From DATBHM01 sp963772375 (GTDB lineage Bacteria > Actinomycetota > UBA4738 > JACQTL01): a DNA stretch of 64,000 bases. A model generated the notes under the pieces. It ran no database searches. It was given only the letters and a program-made list of their open reading frames with translations, and had not been told where the DNA came from. Position numbers and translations under genes: made by a program. Within the stretch, counting starts at the first letter, position 1, and each line of letters opens with the position of its first letter. Positions 10,115 through 18,022 of the stretch are shown one piece after another. The stretch is taken from positions 868,001 through 932,000 of the forward strand of contig CAVYXG010000005.1 of assembly GCA_963772375.1 (NCBI GenBank), given 5' to 3'.

Positions 10115-11572
10115 ATGTTCCGTTCGCTGCGCCGGCACGGGACGACCGTGCTCGTTGCCATGCTCACCGCCGCGCTGACCGCGGCCGCCCCCGCCGTGGC
10201 CCGGTCCGCATTGGACGTGATCAACGCCGACAAGGTCGACGGCAAGGACGCCGTCGGCTCGGCGGCTACCCTTGCCCATGCGGCAGGGAAGCTGGTCGCC
10301 CACAACAATGCCGGAGTCATCCCGAAGCGCTTCGTGCCGATGGCGGGGAAGGCGGACACGGCAACCAACGCCGGTCACGCGGCTGCGGCCGGCACGGCCG
10401 CGCACTCGGCCAACTCGGCCCTGCTCGACGGGCTGGACTCGACGGCGTTCCAGCCGCACTATGCCCGTACGATCGTCGTGCCGCCGGGCGCAACCCCGAG
10501 CGCCGGCGGGCAGGCCCTCCGCGACGCGCTCGCCTCCATCACCGACGCGTCGGCGTCCAGTCGCTACCTGATCCACCTCGAGCCCGGGTCGTACAGCCTG
10601 GGTTCGAACGGCATCGCCATGCTGCCGTTCGTCGACATCGAGGGGTCCGGACGTGACGTCACGTTCGTGAGCTGCACCTGCGGAGGAGCGAGCGACGCGA
10701 ATCCGGGCGCCGCATCCGCCGTGGAGGCCGCGAACCAGGCGGAGCTGCGCTCGCTCGCGGTCGACAACTTCGACTTCTCGTCGCCCGTCGTCCACGCCGT
10801 TTCGGTCCGGCTCGGGTCCTTCCCGCGGCTGGTGGACGTCGAGCTCGAGGCCGCGGGCAACGGCTCGGAGATCGCCGCGGTCGCGTTGATCGGGGGGAAC
10901 CAGGCCGGGCCGACGCTCGCAATCGTGGGGAGCCATGTCCTTGCAGTGGGCTCCGGAACCGTGCTCGGCCTGACGACCCAGGGCGGCATCGTCGACGTTC
11001 GAGACACCGAGATCGAGGTGCGCGGCAACGGGGCCGGGACCACCACCGGGGTCGGGATCCGGGCCGGCGGACACCTCGACGTGGCGGACAGCACCGTCTC
11101 CCCGACCCTCCTCGACGACGCCCTCGGCCTGGAGGTGCTCCCGGGCAGCACGACGGAGGTTCGCGGAACGAACGTGGACGTCAGCGGCAGCGTCTCGGGG
11201 ACCGCCGTCCACAACAGCGGGGTTCTGACCCTGCTGTTCGACGATCTGCGCGCCTTCGGACCGACCGTGGCGGGGGTCCACAACGATGCCGGCTCCGCGG
11301 ACATCGGCCACGGGCGGATCGAGGTCTTCAACTCCAGCCAGGGGGCCGTGCTGCTCAACGACAACGCTCCGGTGAACACGACCCGCTCCGTCCACGTCGA
11401 CGGCACCGAGCTCGTCGGAAACGGCCGGACCACGGTCTCGAATGGTGTCGGCTACACGACGAGGATCGGCGCCAGCCAGCTCGAGGGCGCGGCAGTCGTG
11501 AACGCCGGCACGCTCACCTGCGCCGGCGTGTACGACGAGGCATACGCGTTCAGCGCGAGCACCTGCCCGTAG
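10115..11572 (+). CDS. Secreted right-handed beta-helix (pectin-lyase-fold) protein
   Basis: 485 residues; ATG 10115 follows GGGAGGAC. Signal peptide 1-30 (TVLVAMLTAALTAAAPAVA). Residues 35-130 are a low-complexity stalk with the INADKVDGKDAVG type motif and Ala/His/Asn-rich repeats, common on actinobacterial surface proteins and phage tail fibres. From about 140 a coil of short strands and turns (LIHLEPGSYSLG, IEGSGRDVTFVSC, VHNSGVLTL, LLNDNAP) follows the rhythm of a parallel beta-helix. It ends with two cysteines. There is no recognisable catalytic triad, so binding or structural roles are as likely as polysaccharide cleavage. It is likely co-expressed with the secreted protein upstream. 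Confidence 0.75.
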   Translation: MFRSLRRHGTTVLVAMLTAALTAAAPAVARSALDVINADKVDGKDAVGSAATLAHAAGKLVAHNNAGVIPKRFVPMAGKADTATNAGHAAAAGTAAHSANSALLDGLDSTAFQPHYARTIVVPPGATPSAGGQALRDALASITDASASSRYLIHLEPGSYSLGSNGIAMLPFVDIEGSGRDVTFVSCTCGGASDANPGAASAVEAANQAELRSLAVDNFDFSSPVVHAVSVRLGSFPRLVDVELEAAGNGSEIAAVALIGGNQAGPTLAIVGSHVLAVGSGTVLGLTTQGGIVDVRDTEIEVRGNGAGTTTGVGIRAGGHLDVADSTVSPTLLDDALGLEVLPGSTTEVRGTNVDVSGSVSGTAVHNSGVLTLLFDDLRAFGPTVAGVHNDAGSADIGHGRIEVFNSSQGAVLLNDNAPVNTTRSVHVDGTELVGNGRTTVSNGVGYTTRIGASQLEGAAVVNAGTLTCAGVYDEAYAFSASTCP

Positions 11573-11580
11573 GGTGGCTC

Positions 11581-11594
11581 CGAACGGCTGTTGA
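11581..11594 (+). repeat. CGAACGGCTGYTGA repeat, copy B
   Basis: CGAACGGCTGTTGA nine bases after the stop of the beta-helix gene, followed by CCGGATCGCACC. Confidence 0.45.
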
Positions 11595-11722
11595 CCGGAT
11601 CGCACCGCAATACGTGCAGAGCACGGCGGCGTCTCCACGCACCAGGTGGGGACCACCAACCCGGACCACGTCGACCTGGAGGCGACGAGGACCTGCCGGC
11701 CGCTCGGTTCCGCTCCACGGTC

Positions 11723-11736
11723 CGAACGGCTGCTGA
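11723..11736 (+). repeat. CGAACGGCTGYTGA repeat, copy C
   Basis: CGAACGGCTGCTGA in the 198-nt gap before the VOC gene, followed by GCCGAACCGCGG. The surrounding gap (11600-11720) reads in one frame like a decayed secreted-protein tail (HQVGTTNPDHVDLEATRTC), but it has no start and is not called as a gene. Confidence 0.45.
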
Positions 11737-11755
11737 GCCGAACCGCGGAACCGGG

Positions 11756-11761
11756 TACGCT
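11756..11761 (+). promoter_or_regulatory. Putative leaderless -10 box for 11771
   Basis: TACGCT ending nine bases before the GTG at 11771. No Shine-Dalgarno lies between, so transcription probably starts at or next to the start codon. Confidence 0.5.
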
Positions 11762-11770
11762 CGCCGGGTC

Positions 11771-12391
11771 GTGGAGCTCGACCATGTCGTGATCGCAGTC
11801 GGCGACCTCGAAGCCGCCGCCCGGGAGTACGCCGACCGGCACGGCCTGGACTCGGTCGACGGGGGCCGGCACCCGACGCTCGGGACCGGGAACCGGATCG
11901 TCCCGCTCGGCGAGACCTACCTCGAGCTGGTCACCGTGGTCGATCCGGAGCTGGCCGCCCAGAACCCGTTCGGACGCGCCGTCGGGTCGATTCGCGGATC
12001 GGCCACTCGGCCGATGTGCTGGGTCGTTCGGACGAACGAGCTCGACGACGTGGCAGACCGCAACGAGCTGCCCGTCACCGACGGGTCCCGCACGACGCCC
12101 GACGGGCGGGTCCTCCGGTGGCGCATGGCCGGCATCGACCGCGCGTTGGCCGAGCCGTCTCTGCCCTTCTTCATCACGTGGGCGCCGGGGACGCCGTACC
12201 CCGGCCGGGAGCCGACCACCAACCGGTGGCGCGTCGCGGAGATCCGCCTGCGGGGTGAGCCCGACCATCTGAAGGCCTGGCTCGGCGACCACTTCCTGCC
12301 GATCTCGGTCGAGCCCGGCGAGCCGGCCGTCGCGGGCGTCGTGCTCGTGGAGGGCGCGGAGACGACCGTCGTCGACCTGGCGCGGACGTGA
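11771..12391 (+). CDS. Glyoxalase-like (VOC) domain protein
   Basis: 206 residues from GTG 11771. It opens with LDHVVIAVGDLEAAAREY, the first beta-alpha-beta-beta-beta module of the vicinal-oxygen-chelate fold. The His and later Glu (YLELVTV) sit at the expected metal positions. The length and the pattern GTGNRIVPLGETYLEL match the glyoxalase-like_domain group (PF13468 type) rather than glyoxalase I. Substrate unknown. Its stop overlaps the next start by four bases (GTGA), so it is cotranscribed with the PPOX-type gene. Confidence 0.8.
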   Translation: MELDHVVIAVGDLEAAAREYADRHGLDSVDGGRHPTLGTGNRIVPLGETYLELVTVVDPELAAQNPFGRAVGSIRGSATRPMCWVVRTNELDDVADRNELPVTDGSRTTPDGRVLRWRMAGIDRALAEPSLPFFITWAPGTPYPGREPTTNRWRVAEIRLRGEPDHLKAWLGDHFLPISVEPGEPAVAGVVLVEGAETTVVDLART

Positions 12392-12819
12392 CGGCGATGG
12401 GCATCCTCGACCAGAACGACGAGGCGCACCGGCGAGCCGACGAGCGGCTCCGGCAGGACGTGGTCGTCTGGCTGACCACGGTGGAGCCCGGCGGGCAGCC
12501 CCAGTCGACGCCGGTGTGGTTCCTGTGGGACGGGGACTCGTTCCTGATCTACAGCCAGCCCGCCGCCCGCAAGGTCGCGAACATCCGCGGTCGGCCGCAG
12601 GTGTCGCTCCACCTGAACTCCGACCCGGAAGCGGACCAGGCCGTCATCGTCGAGGCCACAGCCCGATTGGCGGGCGACGAGCCGCCGGCCGACCGACAGC
12701 CCGCGTACCTCGAGAAGTATCGCGAAGGCATCGCCGGCATCGACATGACGCCCGAGTCGTTCGCGGCCGACTACGCGCAGCCGATCCGAGCGGTCCCGAC
12801 CCGCATCCGGGCCTGGTAG
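12388..12819 (+). CDS. PPOX/F420-type oxidoreductase (Rv3369-like split barrel)
   Basis: 143 residues (GTG 12388 coupled to the previous stop; ATG 12397 is the alternative). It is a split beta-barrel of the pyridoxamine-5-phosphate-oxidase-like superfamily: VVVWLTTVEPGGQPQSTPVWFLWDGDSFLIYS is the flavin/deazaflavin-binding strand pair (contiguous at residues 24-55), followed by KVANIRGRPQVSLHL. This matches the mycobacterial Rv3369-type subgroup, thought to bind F420 or FMN. The substrate is unknown. Neighbouring VOC and RibD-like genes suggest small-molecule redox or detoxification chemistry (inference). Confidence 0.85.
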   Translation: MTAMGILDQNDEAHRRADERLRQDVVVWLTTVEPGGQPQSTPVWFLWDGDSFLIYSQPAARKVANIRGRPQVSLHLNSDPEADQAVIVEATARLAGDEPPADRQPAYLEKYREGIAGIDMTPESFAADYAQPIRAVPTRIRAW

Positions 12820-12825
12820 CCGGGT

Positions 12826-13125
12826 TCAGTGAGTCGGCGCAGGTCGCGCCATCACCCCGCGCGACCGCCGGTGCGACAGCACCGACCACCACGACATCGA
12901 CGACAGCAGCGAGCCGACGCTCGCGAACGACCCGATCGAGAACGCCGACGCGAAGGACCCGATCGATCCGATCGACAGGAAGGACCCCACCGAGCCCACC
13001 GACAGGATCGACCCCTTCGACCGGATGGACAGGATTGAGCCGGTCGACCGGATCGACAGGATCGAACCCCGCGACCGGATCGAACGCACCGATCCCTCCG
13101 AGCGGACCGACCCGTCGTCTCTCAC
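12826..13125 (-). CDS. Ser/Gly/Ile nonapeptide-repeat protein, copy 2
   Basis: 99 residues if started at GTG 13125, which has GCAGGA seven bases upstream; GTG 13131 is in the same frame. Seven units of the nine-residue repeat S-[IF]-L-S-[IV]-[RG]-S-x-G (SILSIRSTG, SILSIRSKG, SILSVGSVG, SFLSIGSIG), then the cap LLSSMSWWSVLSH and a short basic tail. It is clearly homologous to the 1784-2194 gene. The N-terminal DDGSVRS matches DDGSIRS there. It is monocistronic: convergent with the PPOX gene (six-base gap) and divergent from the RibD-like gene at 13220. Function unknown; no secretion signal, no transmembrane helix, no Cys. Confidence 0.65.
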   Translation of the reverse strand: MRDDGSVRSEGSVRSIRSRGSILSIRSTGSILSIRSKGSILSVGSVGSFLSIGSIGSFASAFSIGSFASVGSLLSSMSWWSVLSHRRSRGVMARPAPTH

Positions 13126-13219
13126 GAGCACATCCTGCCCGATCCCGGCAGCGTGTGGAGGGCGGGAAGCGACGGCGCCCGACGCCCGCTGGGAGACTGC
13201 CGTCCCGGAGGTGGGTGCG

Positions 13220-13783
13220 ATGGCGAAGCTGATCTACACGGCGATCACGTCGCTGGACGGGTACGTGAACGACGAGACCGGGGGCTTCGACTGGGCCGCG
13301 CCCGATGAAGAGGTGCACGCGTTCGTCAACGACCTCGAACGGCCGGTCGCGACCTACCTGTTCGGCCGCCGGATGTACGAGGTCATGCGGTTCTGGGAGA
13401 CGGCCCACGAGCCGCCGGACCAGCCGGAGATCGTGCTCGACTACGCACGGCTGTGGCAGGCGGCCGACAAGGTCGTGTTCTCGCGGACCCTGCCGGAGGT
13501 CACGACCGCGAGGACGCGGCTGGAGCGGGAGTTCGACCCCGAGGCGGTTCGCCGCACGAAGGCCGAGGCCGACCGCGACCTCAGCGTCGGCGGTCCGGGC
13601 CTGGCGGCCGAGGCGCTCCGGGCGGGGTTGGTCGACGAACTGCAGGTGCTGCTCACCCCATGGGTGATCGGGGGTGGGACGCGCTGGTTGCCGGACGGCG
13701 TTCGCCTCCGGCTCGAGCTGCTGGACGAGCACCGCTTCGCCGGTGGAGTGGCGTACCTGCGCTACCGCGTCACGCCGGACTGA
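13220..13783 (+). CDS. RibD C-terminal/dihydrofolate-reductase-like protein, first copy
   Basis: 187 residues; ATG 13220 chosen because the family begins directly at the first strand LIYTAITSLDGYV. The DHFR-like Rossmann fold of the RibD_C group shows as YLFGRRMYEVM, KVVFSRTL, and the dinucleotide-binding DLSVGGPGLAAEAL, then LTPWVIGGGTRWL. It is the common stand-alone reductase type in actinobacteria (YyaP/Rv-like). The substrate is unknown and it is unlikely to be the true riboflavin or folate enzyme. A second member lies at 24576-25181. Confidence 0.88.
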   Translation: MAKLIYTAITSLDGYVNDETGGFDWAAPDEEVHAFVNDLERPVATYLFGRRMYEVMRFWETAHEPPDQPEIVLDYARLWQAADKVVFSRTLPEVTTARTRLEREFDPEAVRRTKAEADRDLSVGGPGLAAEALRAGLVDELQVLLTPWVIGGGTRWLPDGVRLRLELLDEHRFAGGVAYLRYRVTPD

Positions 13784-13868
13784 CGTGCGGGTGACCCGCC
13801 GGGAACATCCGGCTGCAACGCTCCGTTCCCCGTGATGGACAGAACCCTCCAGAAGGAGGCTGATCGAC

Positions 13869-14270
13869 ATGACATCCAAGATCGAACGGACCGAAGGGGA
13901 ATGGCGCGAGCGACTGTCGCCCGAGCAGTTCCACGTGCTCCGCGAACAGGGCACCGAGCGGGCGTTCACCGGCGCCTACTGGGACGAACACGACGACGGC
14001 GTGTACCGCTGCGCCGGATGCGGCGCGGAGGTGTTCCGCTCGGACACGAAGTTCGAATCCGGAACCGGCTGGCCGAGCTTCTTCGAGCCGGCCTCGGCGG
14101 ACAGCGTCGAGCTGCTCGCCGACGACAGCTACGGAATCCGCCGCGTGGAGGTGCGCTGCGCCGCGTGCGGCTCCCACCTCGGGCACGTGTTCGACGACGG
14201 CCCCCGGCCGACCGGGCTCCGCTACTGCATCAACTCGTGTTCGCTCGACCTGGAACGCTCGGAGACGTGA
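13869..14270 (+). CDS. msrB: Peptide-methionine (R)-S-oxide reductase
   Basis: 133 residues with AAGGAGG eight bases before ATG. Complete MsrB: zinc cysteines Cys48/Cys51 and Cys97/Cys100, substrate loop SGTGWPSFF, HLGHVFDDGP, and catalytic Cys120 in RYCINS. Residue 124 is Cys (RYCINSCSLDL) where most MsrBs have Ala; a cysteine so close to the catalytic one might serve as a local resolving thiol (inference). It reduces methionine-R-sulfoxide in oxidised cytoplasmic proteins. Confidence 0.97.
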   Translation: MTSKIERTEGEWRERLSPEQFHVLREQGTERAFTGAYWDEHDDGVYRCAGCGAEVFRSDTKFESGTGWPSFFEPASADSVELLADDSYGIRRVEVRCAACGSHLGHVFDDGPRPTGLRYCINSCSLDLERSET

Positions 14271-14279
14271 GCGCGCGGC

Positions 14280-14858
14280 TCAGGTCGTCGTCGTGATCTG
14301 GATGCCGATCGGCTCGACCGTGATGCCGCAGCTCACGAGCTCCAGGTAGTACGCGAACTGGCTCGGACTTGCGATCGCCCCGGTGATCGTCGTGTCGTCG
14401 AACCGCCGAACGTTCGTCATCACGCTGCCCGAGCTGTGGGCCGTCGCCATCACGGTGTAGCCAGCGTCCTTCGGCACCCCGGTCTGCAGCTTCTTCCGAA
14501 CGAGGTAGACGTACACGTCCACCTGCGCATCCTGGTCGACCGCGAACAGGCGCAGGCGGGTGACCTTGGCGCCGTCCGGGAGCTGGACGGGGAGCAGCAT
14601 CCCACCCTCGAACTGCAGGAGCGCGCCCTTGCCCTCCCCGTCCGCCTTGTCGATCGTCACCGGATCGGCGCACTGCGTCGCTGTGGCGGTGTGCGTCGTG
14701 GTCTGCTGCTGCGCGCCGCTGTCGTTGTCCCACGCGGTCAGCGCCGCCGCGTCGTACGAGAGCGTCCTCGTCTGGGCGCCCGTGGCCGCCTGGGCCCCGA
14801 AGAGCACGATCGCCATCCCGACCGCGACTCCCGCGACCGGCCATCCCCAACGTCGCAT
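14280..14858 (-). CDS. Secreted beta-rich protein of unknown function
   Basis: 192 residues. ATG 14858 has GGGGAGGTG upstream. Signal peptide 1-27 ending ATGAQ. The mature part is beta-strand rich: GGMLLPVQLPDGAKVTRLRLF, DVYVYLVRKKL, and the C-terminal FAYYLELVSCG ending in four Thr. Two cysteines (QCADP and VSCG). No family recognised; it resembles the 9434 protein in layout. It is convergent with msrB, with a nine-base gap. Confidence 0.75.
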   Translation of the reverse strand: MRRWGWPVAGVAVGMAIVLFGAQAATGAQTRTLSYDAAALTAWDNDSGAQQQTTTHTATATQCADPVTIDKADGEGKGALLQFEGGMLLPVQLPDGAKVTRLRLFAVDQDAQVDVYVYLVRKKLQTGVPKDAGYTVMATAHSSGSVMTNVRRFDDTTITGAIASPSQFAYYLELVSCGITVEPIGIQITTTT

Positions 14859-14966
14859 GCCACACCTCCCCGTCCGGTTGTGGGCGTGAATGCTGGCCCC
14901 ATTCCGTCGCGGAGGCAACACAGGGCCGGTCCCGTGTCGGTGGGTCGTGCCACACTCCGCGTCGAC

Positions 14967-15467
14967 GTGGAACGGGCGCGGCGGCTGCTGCGGGTGGGCG
15001 CGGCCGGACTGGTCACGATGGCGCTCGTCGTCGTGGCATGCCGGTCGGGTGTCCGGCACGAGGCGGCCCGGGGGCCGTGCCCGGCCGGCGACCCGCTGGC
15101 CGGCGTGTACCACCCGGACCGGCTGCGGGTGCTCGCGCCCTGCGTCCGCTACTCGGGCACCGTCCGCGACCTCCGCCACGAGGCCGACGGCGACTACCAC
15201 CTGTACGTGATCCCCGACGGCAGGATGGAGCGGTTCCTCGACCCGCGAAGCGTCCAGTTCGGCGACCTGATCGTCGAGTTGCTCCCGGGCCAGCCGCTCC
15301 CGCTCCCGCACCCGGGCCAGCACGTGGCGTTCATCGGGACGTGGAACTACGACCGCGACCACGACTGGAACGAGATCCACCCGGTCTGGGCCGAGCGGCT
15401 GAACGGACACTGGCTTGTCGGCCGGCCGCCGGTGCCGCCCGAGTACCACGGCTCGTCCACTGCCTGA
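14967..15467 (+). CDS. Putative lipoprotein (DUF3465-like)
   Basis: 166 residues from GTG 14967; earlier in-frame GTGs at 14934 and 14940 are possible. The N-terminus MERARRLLRVGAAGLVTMAL is basic then hydrophobic, and VVVAC is an acceptable lipobox. The mature domain shows GTVRDLRHEADGDYHLYVIPD and the distal NYDRDHDWNEIHPVW, a small OB-like fold seen in uncharacterised actinobacterial proteins. No catalytic residues are evident. Possibly surface-anchored. It overlaps the promoter region of the divergent gene at 14858. Confidence 0.65.
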   Translation: MERARRLLRVGAAGLVTMALVVVACRSGVRHEAARGPCPAGDPLAGVYHPDRLRVLAPCVRYSGTVRDLRHEADGDYHLYVIPDGRMERFLDPRSVQFGDLIVELLPGQPLPLPHPGQHVAFIGTWNYDRDHDWNEIHPVWAERLNGHWLVGRPPVPPEYHGSSTA

Positions 15468-15499
15468 GGGGCTGCCCGACCGGCCCGGCCGGATCGGGG

Positions 15500-15505
15500 T
15501 ACCGT
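15500..15505 (+). promoter_or_regulatory. Putative leaderless -10 box for 15514
   Basis: TACCGT eight bases before ATG 15514, with no Shine-Dalgarno between. Confidence 0.5.
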
Positions 15506-15513
15506 CGTCGGCC

Positions 15514-15912
15514 ATGGCGAGCCGACGCCGTCTGATCGTCGACGGGATGAACGTCATCGGATCACGGCCGGACCGGTGGTGGAACGATCCCGACCGGGCG
15601 GTGCATCGTATGGTGAGCTCGCTCGCCGTGTTCGCGGAGCGCACGGGCGACGAGCTGACGGTCGTGTTCGACCGGCAGCCGCGCGACCTCGAGCCCGGAC
15701 GCCACGGCGCGGTGGCGGTGGCGTTCGCGCAGCGGAAGGGAAGGGACGCGGCGGACCATGAGATCGTTCGGATGGTGTCGGAGGACCCCGACACGTCCGC
15801 GATCACCGTGGTCACCTCCGACGAACGGCTCGCGGAACGCGTCCGCGAGCTCGGCGCACACGTGACGCCGTCCGGGGCGTTCCGGCGGCGCCTGGACGGC
15901 GCTCCGCGCTGA
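15514..15912 (+). CDS. NYN/PIN-like ribonuclease (YacP-type)
   Basis: 132 residues. It opens with RLIVDGMNVIGSRPD, the first acidic motif of NYN nucleases. Then come TVVFDRQP with a second acidic residue, GRDAADHEIV with the central Asp pair, and VVTSDERLAERV with the last Asp. This is the Mg-dependent PIN-fold active site arranged as in YacP/Rae1. Likely an endoribonuclease acting on mRNA or tRNA in the cytoplasm. The target is unknown. It is convergent with the PLD-like gene. Confidence 0.85.
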   Translation: MASRRRLIVDGMNVIGSRPDRWWNDPDRAVHRMVSSLAVFAERTGDELTVVFDRQPRDLEPGRHGAVAVAFAQRKGRDAADHEIVRMVSEDPDTSAITVVTSDERLAERVRELGAHVTPSGAFRRRLDGAPR

Positions 15913-15977
15913 CCCCGGACGCGACCGGGGGGCCACGTTGTGGGCCGAACGCCACCACCTGCTGGCCCGCGACCGGG

Positions 15978-17633
15978 CTACGTCAGGGGGTGCGGCAGGC
16001 GGGTTCGTTCGAGGAAGTGGGGGTCGCCGTCCAGGTAGGAGGAGTCGGCCCACGCGGGCGTCGGGTCCAGCTCTAGGCGCGGCTCGATCGTCCCCTCGGC
16101 CGACGAGGTCCCCAGCCCGTCCGGCGTCGCCGCCTTGCTCACGTTGTAGCGGAACCGGTAGTGGTCGTACCACCGGAACAGCTCGCACAGGTAGATGTCG
16201 GCCACCCGCGTGTCGCCGTGGATCACCAGGGCGTTCTCGTCGTTGTGGTACGACGACGAGTAGCTGTAGTTCGCGCTCCCCGTGATCACGGTCGGGTTCG
16301 CGGTGTCGAAGTCGAGCAGGATGACCTTCCCGTGGATCAGGATGCTCCCGTCCTGCCCGTGCGAGGTCTCCGGGATGAACCCCTTCGGCGCCGAGCGCAG
16401 CGATCCCCGCGCGGTGAAGCTCCGGTCGTGCGTCCGGTCGTAGCCGGTCACCCGGCTCGACGAGTTCTGCAGGCCCCACCGCAGGACGCCCTGGTTCCCG
16501 GTCTCGCCGGCCAGCGCCGCCAGCAGGCTCTCGTACAGGTCGAACGCCGTCATGAACAGCACGGTTCGTTGGGCGCCGTCGATCAGCGACACGTACCGGG
16601 CGAGGTCGTCGGTGCCCGATCGCGGTGAGAACAGCAGCTCGATCGCGTCGCCGGGGCCGACCGGGTCGTTCGCCACGATCCACGTGCGCGTGGCATCCGG
16701 GTCCACGCCGTCCCACAGCTGCTCGAACAGCGCGAGGTACCGCGCGGCGAGCGCCGGGTCGTCGATCGCGTGACCGACGTTCGCCTGGTAGTACAGGCCG
16801 TTCAGGGTCCAGTTGGTCGAGCCGGTCAGCACCGCCAGTGGCGTCCGGTGGTCGCCGTCGAGTTGCGACAGCACCACGATCTTGTGGTGGCAGATCTTCT
16901 CGGTGACGCGGGCGTGCATGTAGCGGGCGAACCCGTCGGCCTTGAGGTTGGTCTCGTTCGTCGTGGTCTGGGGGTCGCCCGGCTGCGCGTGATACACGAC
17001 ACGGACGTGCACGCCGCGGTCGTGGGCCGCCCGGAGCGCGTCGCGGACCTCGGCCTGTTCGTACTCGTACACGCTGACGTCGAGCGCCCAGCCCTCCCCG
17101 GTGGCGCGTTCGAAGAAGTCGCCGATGAACTCGTCCAGCCCGTGGCCGAGCCACTGCCGGGCCAGGCTGTTGTCGGTGGGGTCGGCGCCGTCGAACCGCC
17201 GCCCGAAGGCTTGGCTCGCCGCCACCGCGCGGTTGAACGCGATCCGGTGCTTCGAGTCGAAGTCGTACGGCCACTCGGTGGTGACCTCCGTGGTCACCGA
17301 CGGCTTCGCCACGAGCGCGTCCGGCGTGCCGCCCATCGGGATCACCTCGTAGCGGTACGTGGTCCCCGGGTACACGGTGTAGTCGCCCCACCGGAACGCC
17401 TGGATGGGCGCGACGTTCGTGTCGAGGAAGAACCCCGGAGGGTGGTCCTGCCCCGGGAACGCGATCCCGCCCTTCAGGAACACGCCGTTCGGATAGGTGC
17501 CGCCGAACCGCTTGACCGCGAACCCCAGCAGGTCGTCACGGAGCGACCCGTCGAGGTCCCAGGCCAGGTGGGTGCCGGTGGTCCCGGCGTAGACGGTGAG
17601 CGTCAGGCCGTTGTCCGTCTCGGTGCGACGCAT
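15978..17633 (-). CDS. Phospholipase D-like phosphodiesterase
   Basis: 551 residues from ATG 17633. An N-terminal 130-residue beta-domain precedes two PLD modules. The second HKD motif is canonical (IHGKVILLDFD with GSANYS at about 432-457). The first has the His and Lys (HHKIVVLSQLDGD, then TGSTNWT at about 247-272), but Ser stands at the usual Asp position. No signal peptide, so a cytoplasmic enzyme or non-classical export. PLD-family members cut phosphodiester bonds in phospholipids or nucleic acids through a phospho-His intermediate. Substrate not predictable. A related-looking Glu/Asp-rich loop separates the modules. Confidence 0.85.
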   Translation of the reverse strand: MRRTETDNGLTLTVYAGTTGTHLAWDLDGSLRDDLLGFAVKRFGGTYPNGVFLKGGIAFPGQDHPPGFFLDTNVAPIQAFRWGDYTVYPGTTYRYEVIPMGGTPDALVAKPSVTTEVTTEWPYDFDSKHRIAFNRAVAASQAFGRRFDGADPTDNSLARQWLGHGLDEFIGDFFERATGEGWALDVSVYEYEQAEVRDALRAAHDRGVHVRVVYHAQPGDPQTTTNETNLKADGFARYMHARVTEKICHHKIVVLSQLDGDHRTPLAVLTGSTNWTLNGLYYQANVGHAIDDPALAARYLALFEQLWDGVDPDATRTWIVANDPVGPGDAIELLFSPRSGTDDLARYVSLIDGAQRTVLFMTAFDLYESLLAALAGETGNQGVLRWGLQNSSSRVTGYDRTHDRSFTARGSLRSAPKGFIPETSHGQDGSILIHGKVILLDFDTANPTVITGSANYSYSSSYHNDENALVIHGDTRVADIYLCELFRWYDHYRFRYNVSKAATPDGLGTSSAEGTIEPRLELDPTPAWADSSYLDGDPHFLERTRLPHPLT

Positions 17634-17724
17634 GCGCGCCTCCTCCGCCCGCGCGCGACGGCGCGCATCGCCCCTCGACCGGTCCGTGCGTGGCCGAGGA
17701 TACGCCGCGGGGCCCGGCGCTGCG

Positions 17725-18012
17725 TCAGTCGAGCCGGGCCAGCAGCTCGGCCCGGTGGCGTTCGACCCGGTCGATCCGCGACCGGACGTCGTCCAGCGCG
17801 TGCTGCAGGCGGGCCACGTCCTTGCCCGACTGCCGGGCGTCGAACCGGTCGGCCGGCTCGTCGCTCACCGCGGCGTCGCGCCGGTGGTCGTCGAACAGGT
17901 GCGAGTGCATCTCGAGCTCGCCGCGGGTGAGGTCCTCCTCGCGGCGGAGCCGGGCGAGCTCCTCGTTCAGCTTGAACAGGCGGCGTTCGGTCCGGCGCAC
18001 GGGCACCAGCAT
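17725..18012 (-). CDS. Small coiled-coil protein of unknown function
   Basis: 95 residues, almost wholly helical and charged: RRTERRLFKLNEELARLRRE at the start and RLQHALDDVRSRIDRVERHR at the end give two heptad-patterned segments joined by a His/Asp-rich stretch. No signal or membrane segment. It begins 10 nt after the stop of the beta-propeller lipoprotein, so the two are an operon. Function unknown. Confidence 0.75.
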   Translation of the reverse strand: MLVPVRRTERRLFKLNEELARLRREEDLTRGELEMHSHLFDDHRRDAAVSDEPADRFDARQSGKDVARLQHALDDVRSRIDRVERHRAELLARLD

Positions 18013-18022
18013 GGCAGGACGG

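Noticed and set aside
9953..12292. 779-residue minus ORF across the secreted-protein genes.
   Set aside because: Reverse shadow; two plus-strand genes there have signal peptides and Shine-Dalgarno sites.
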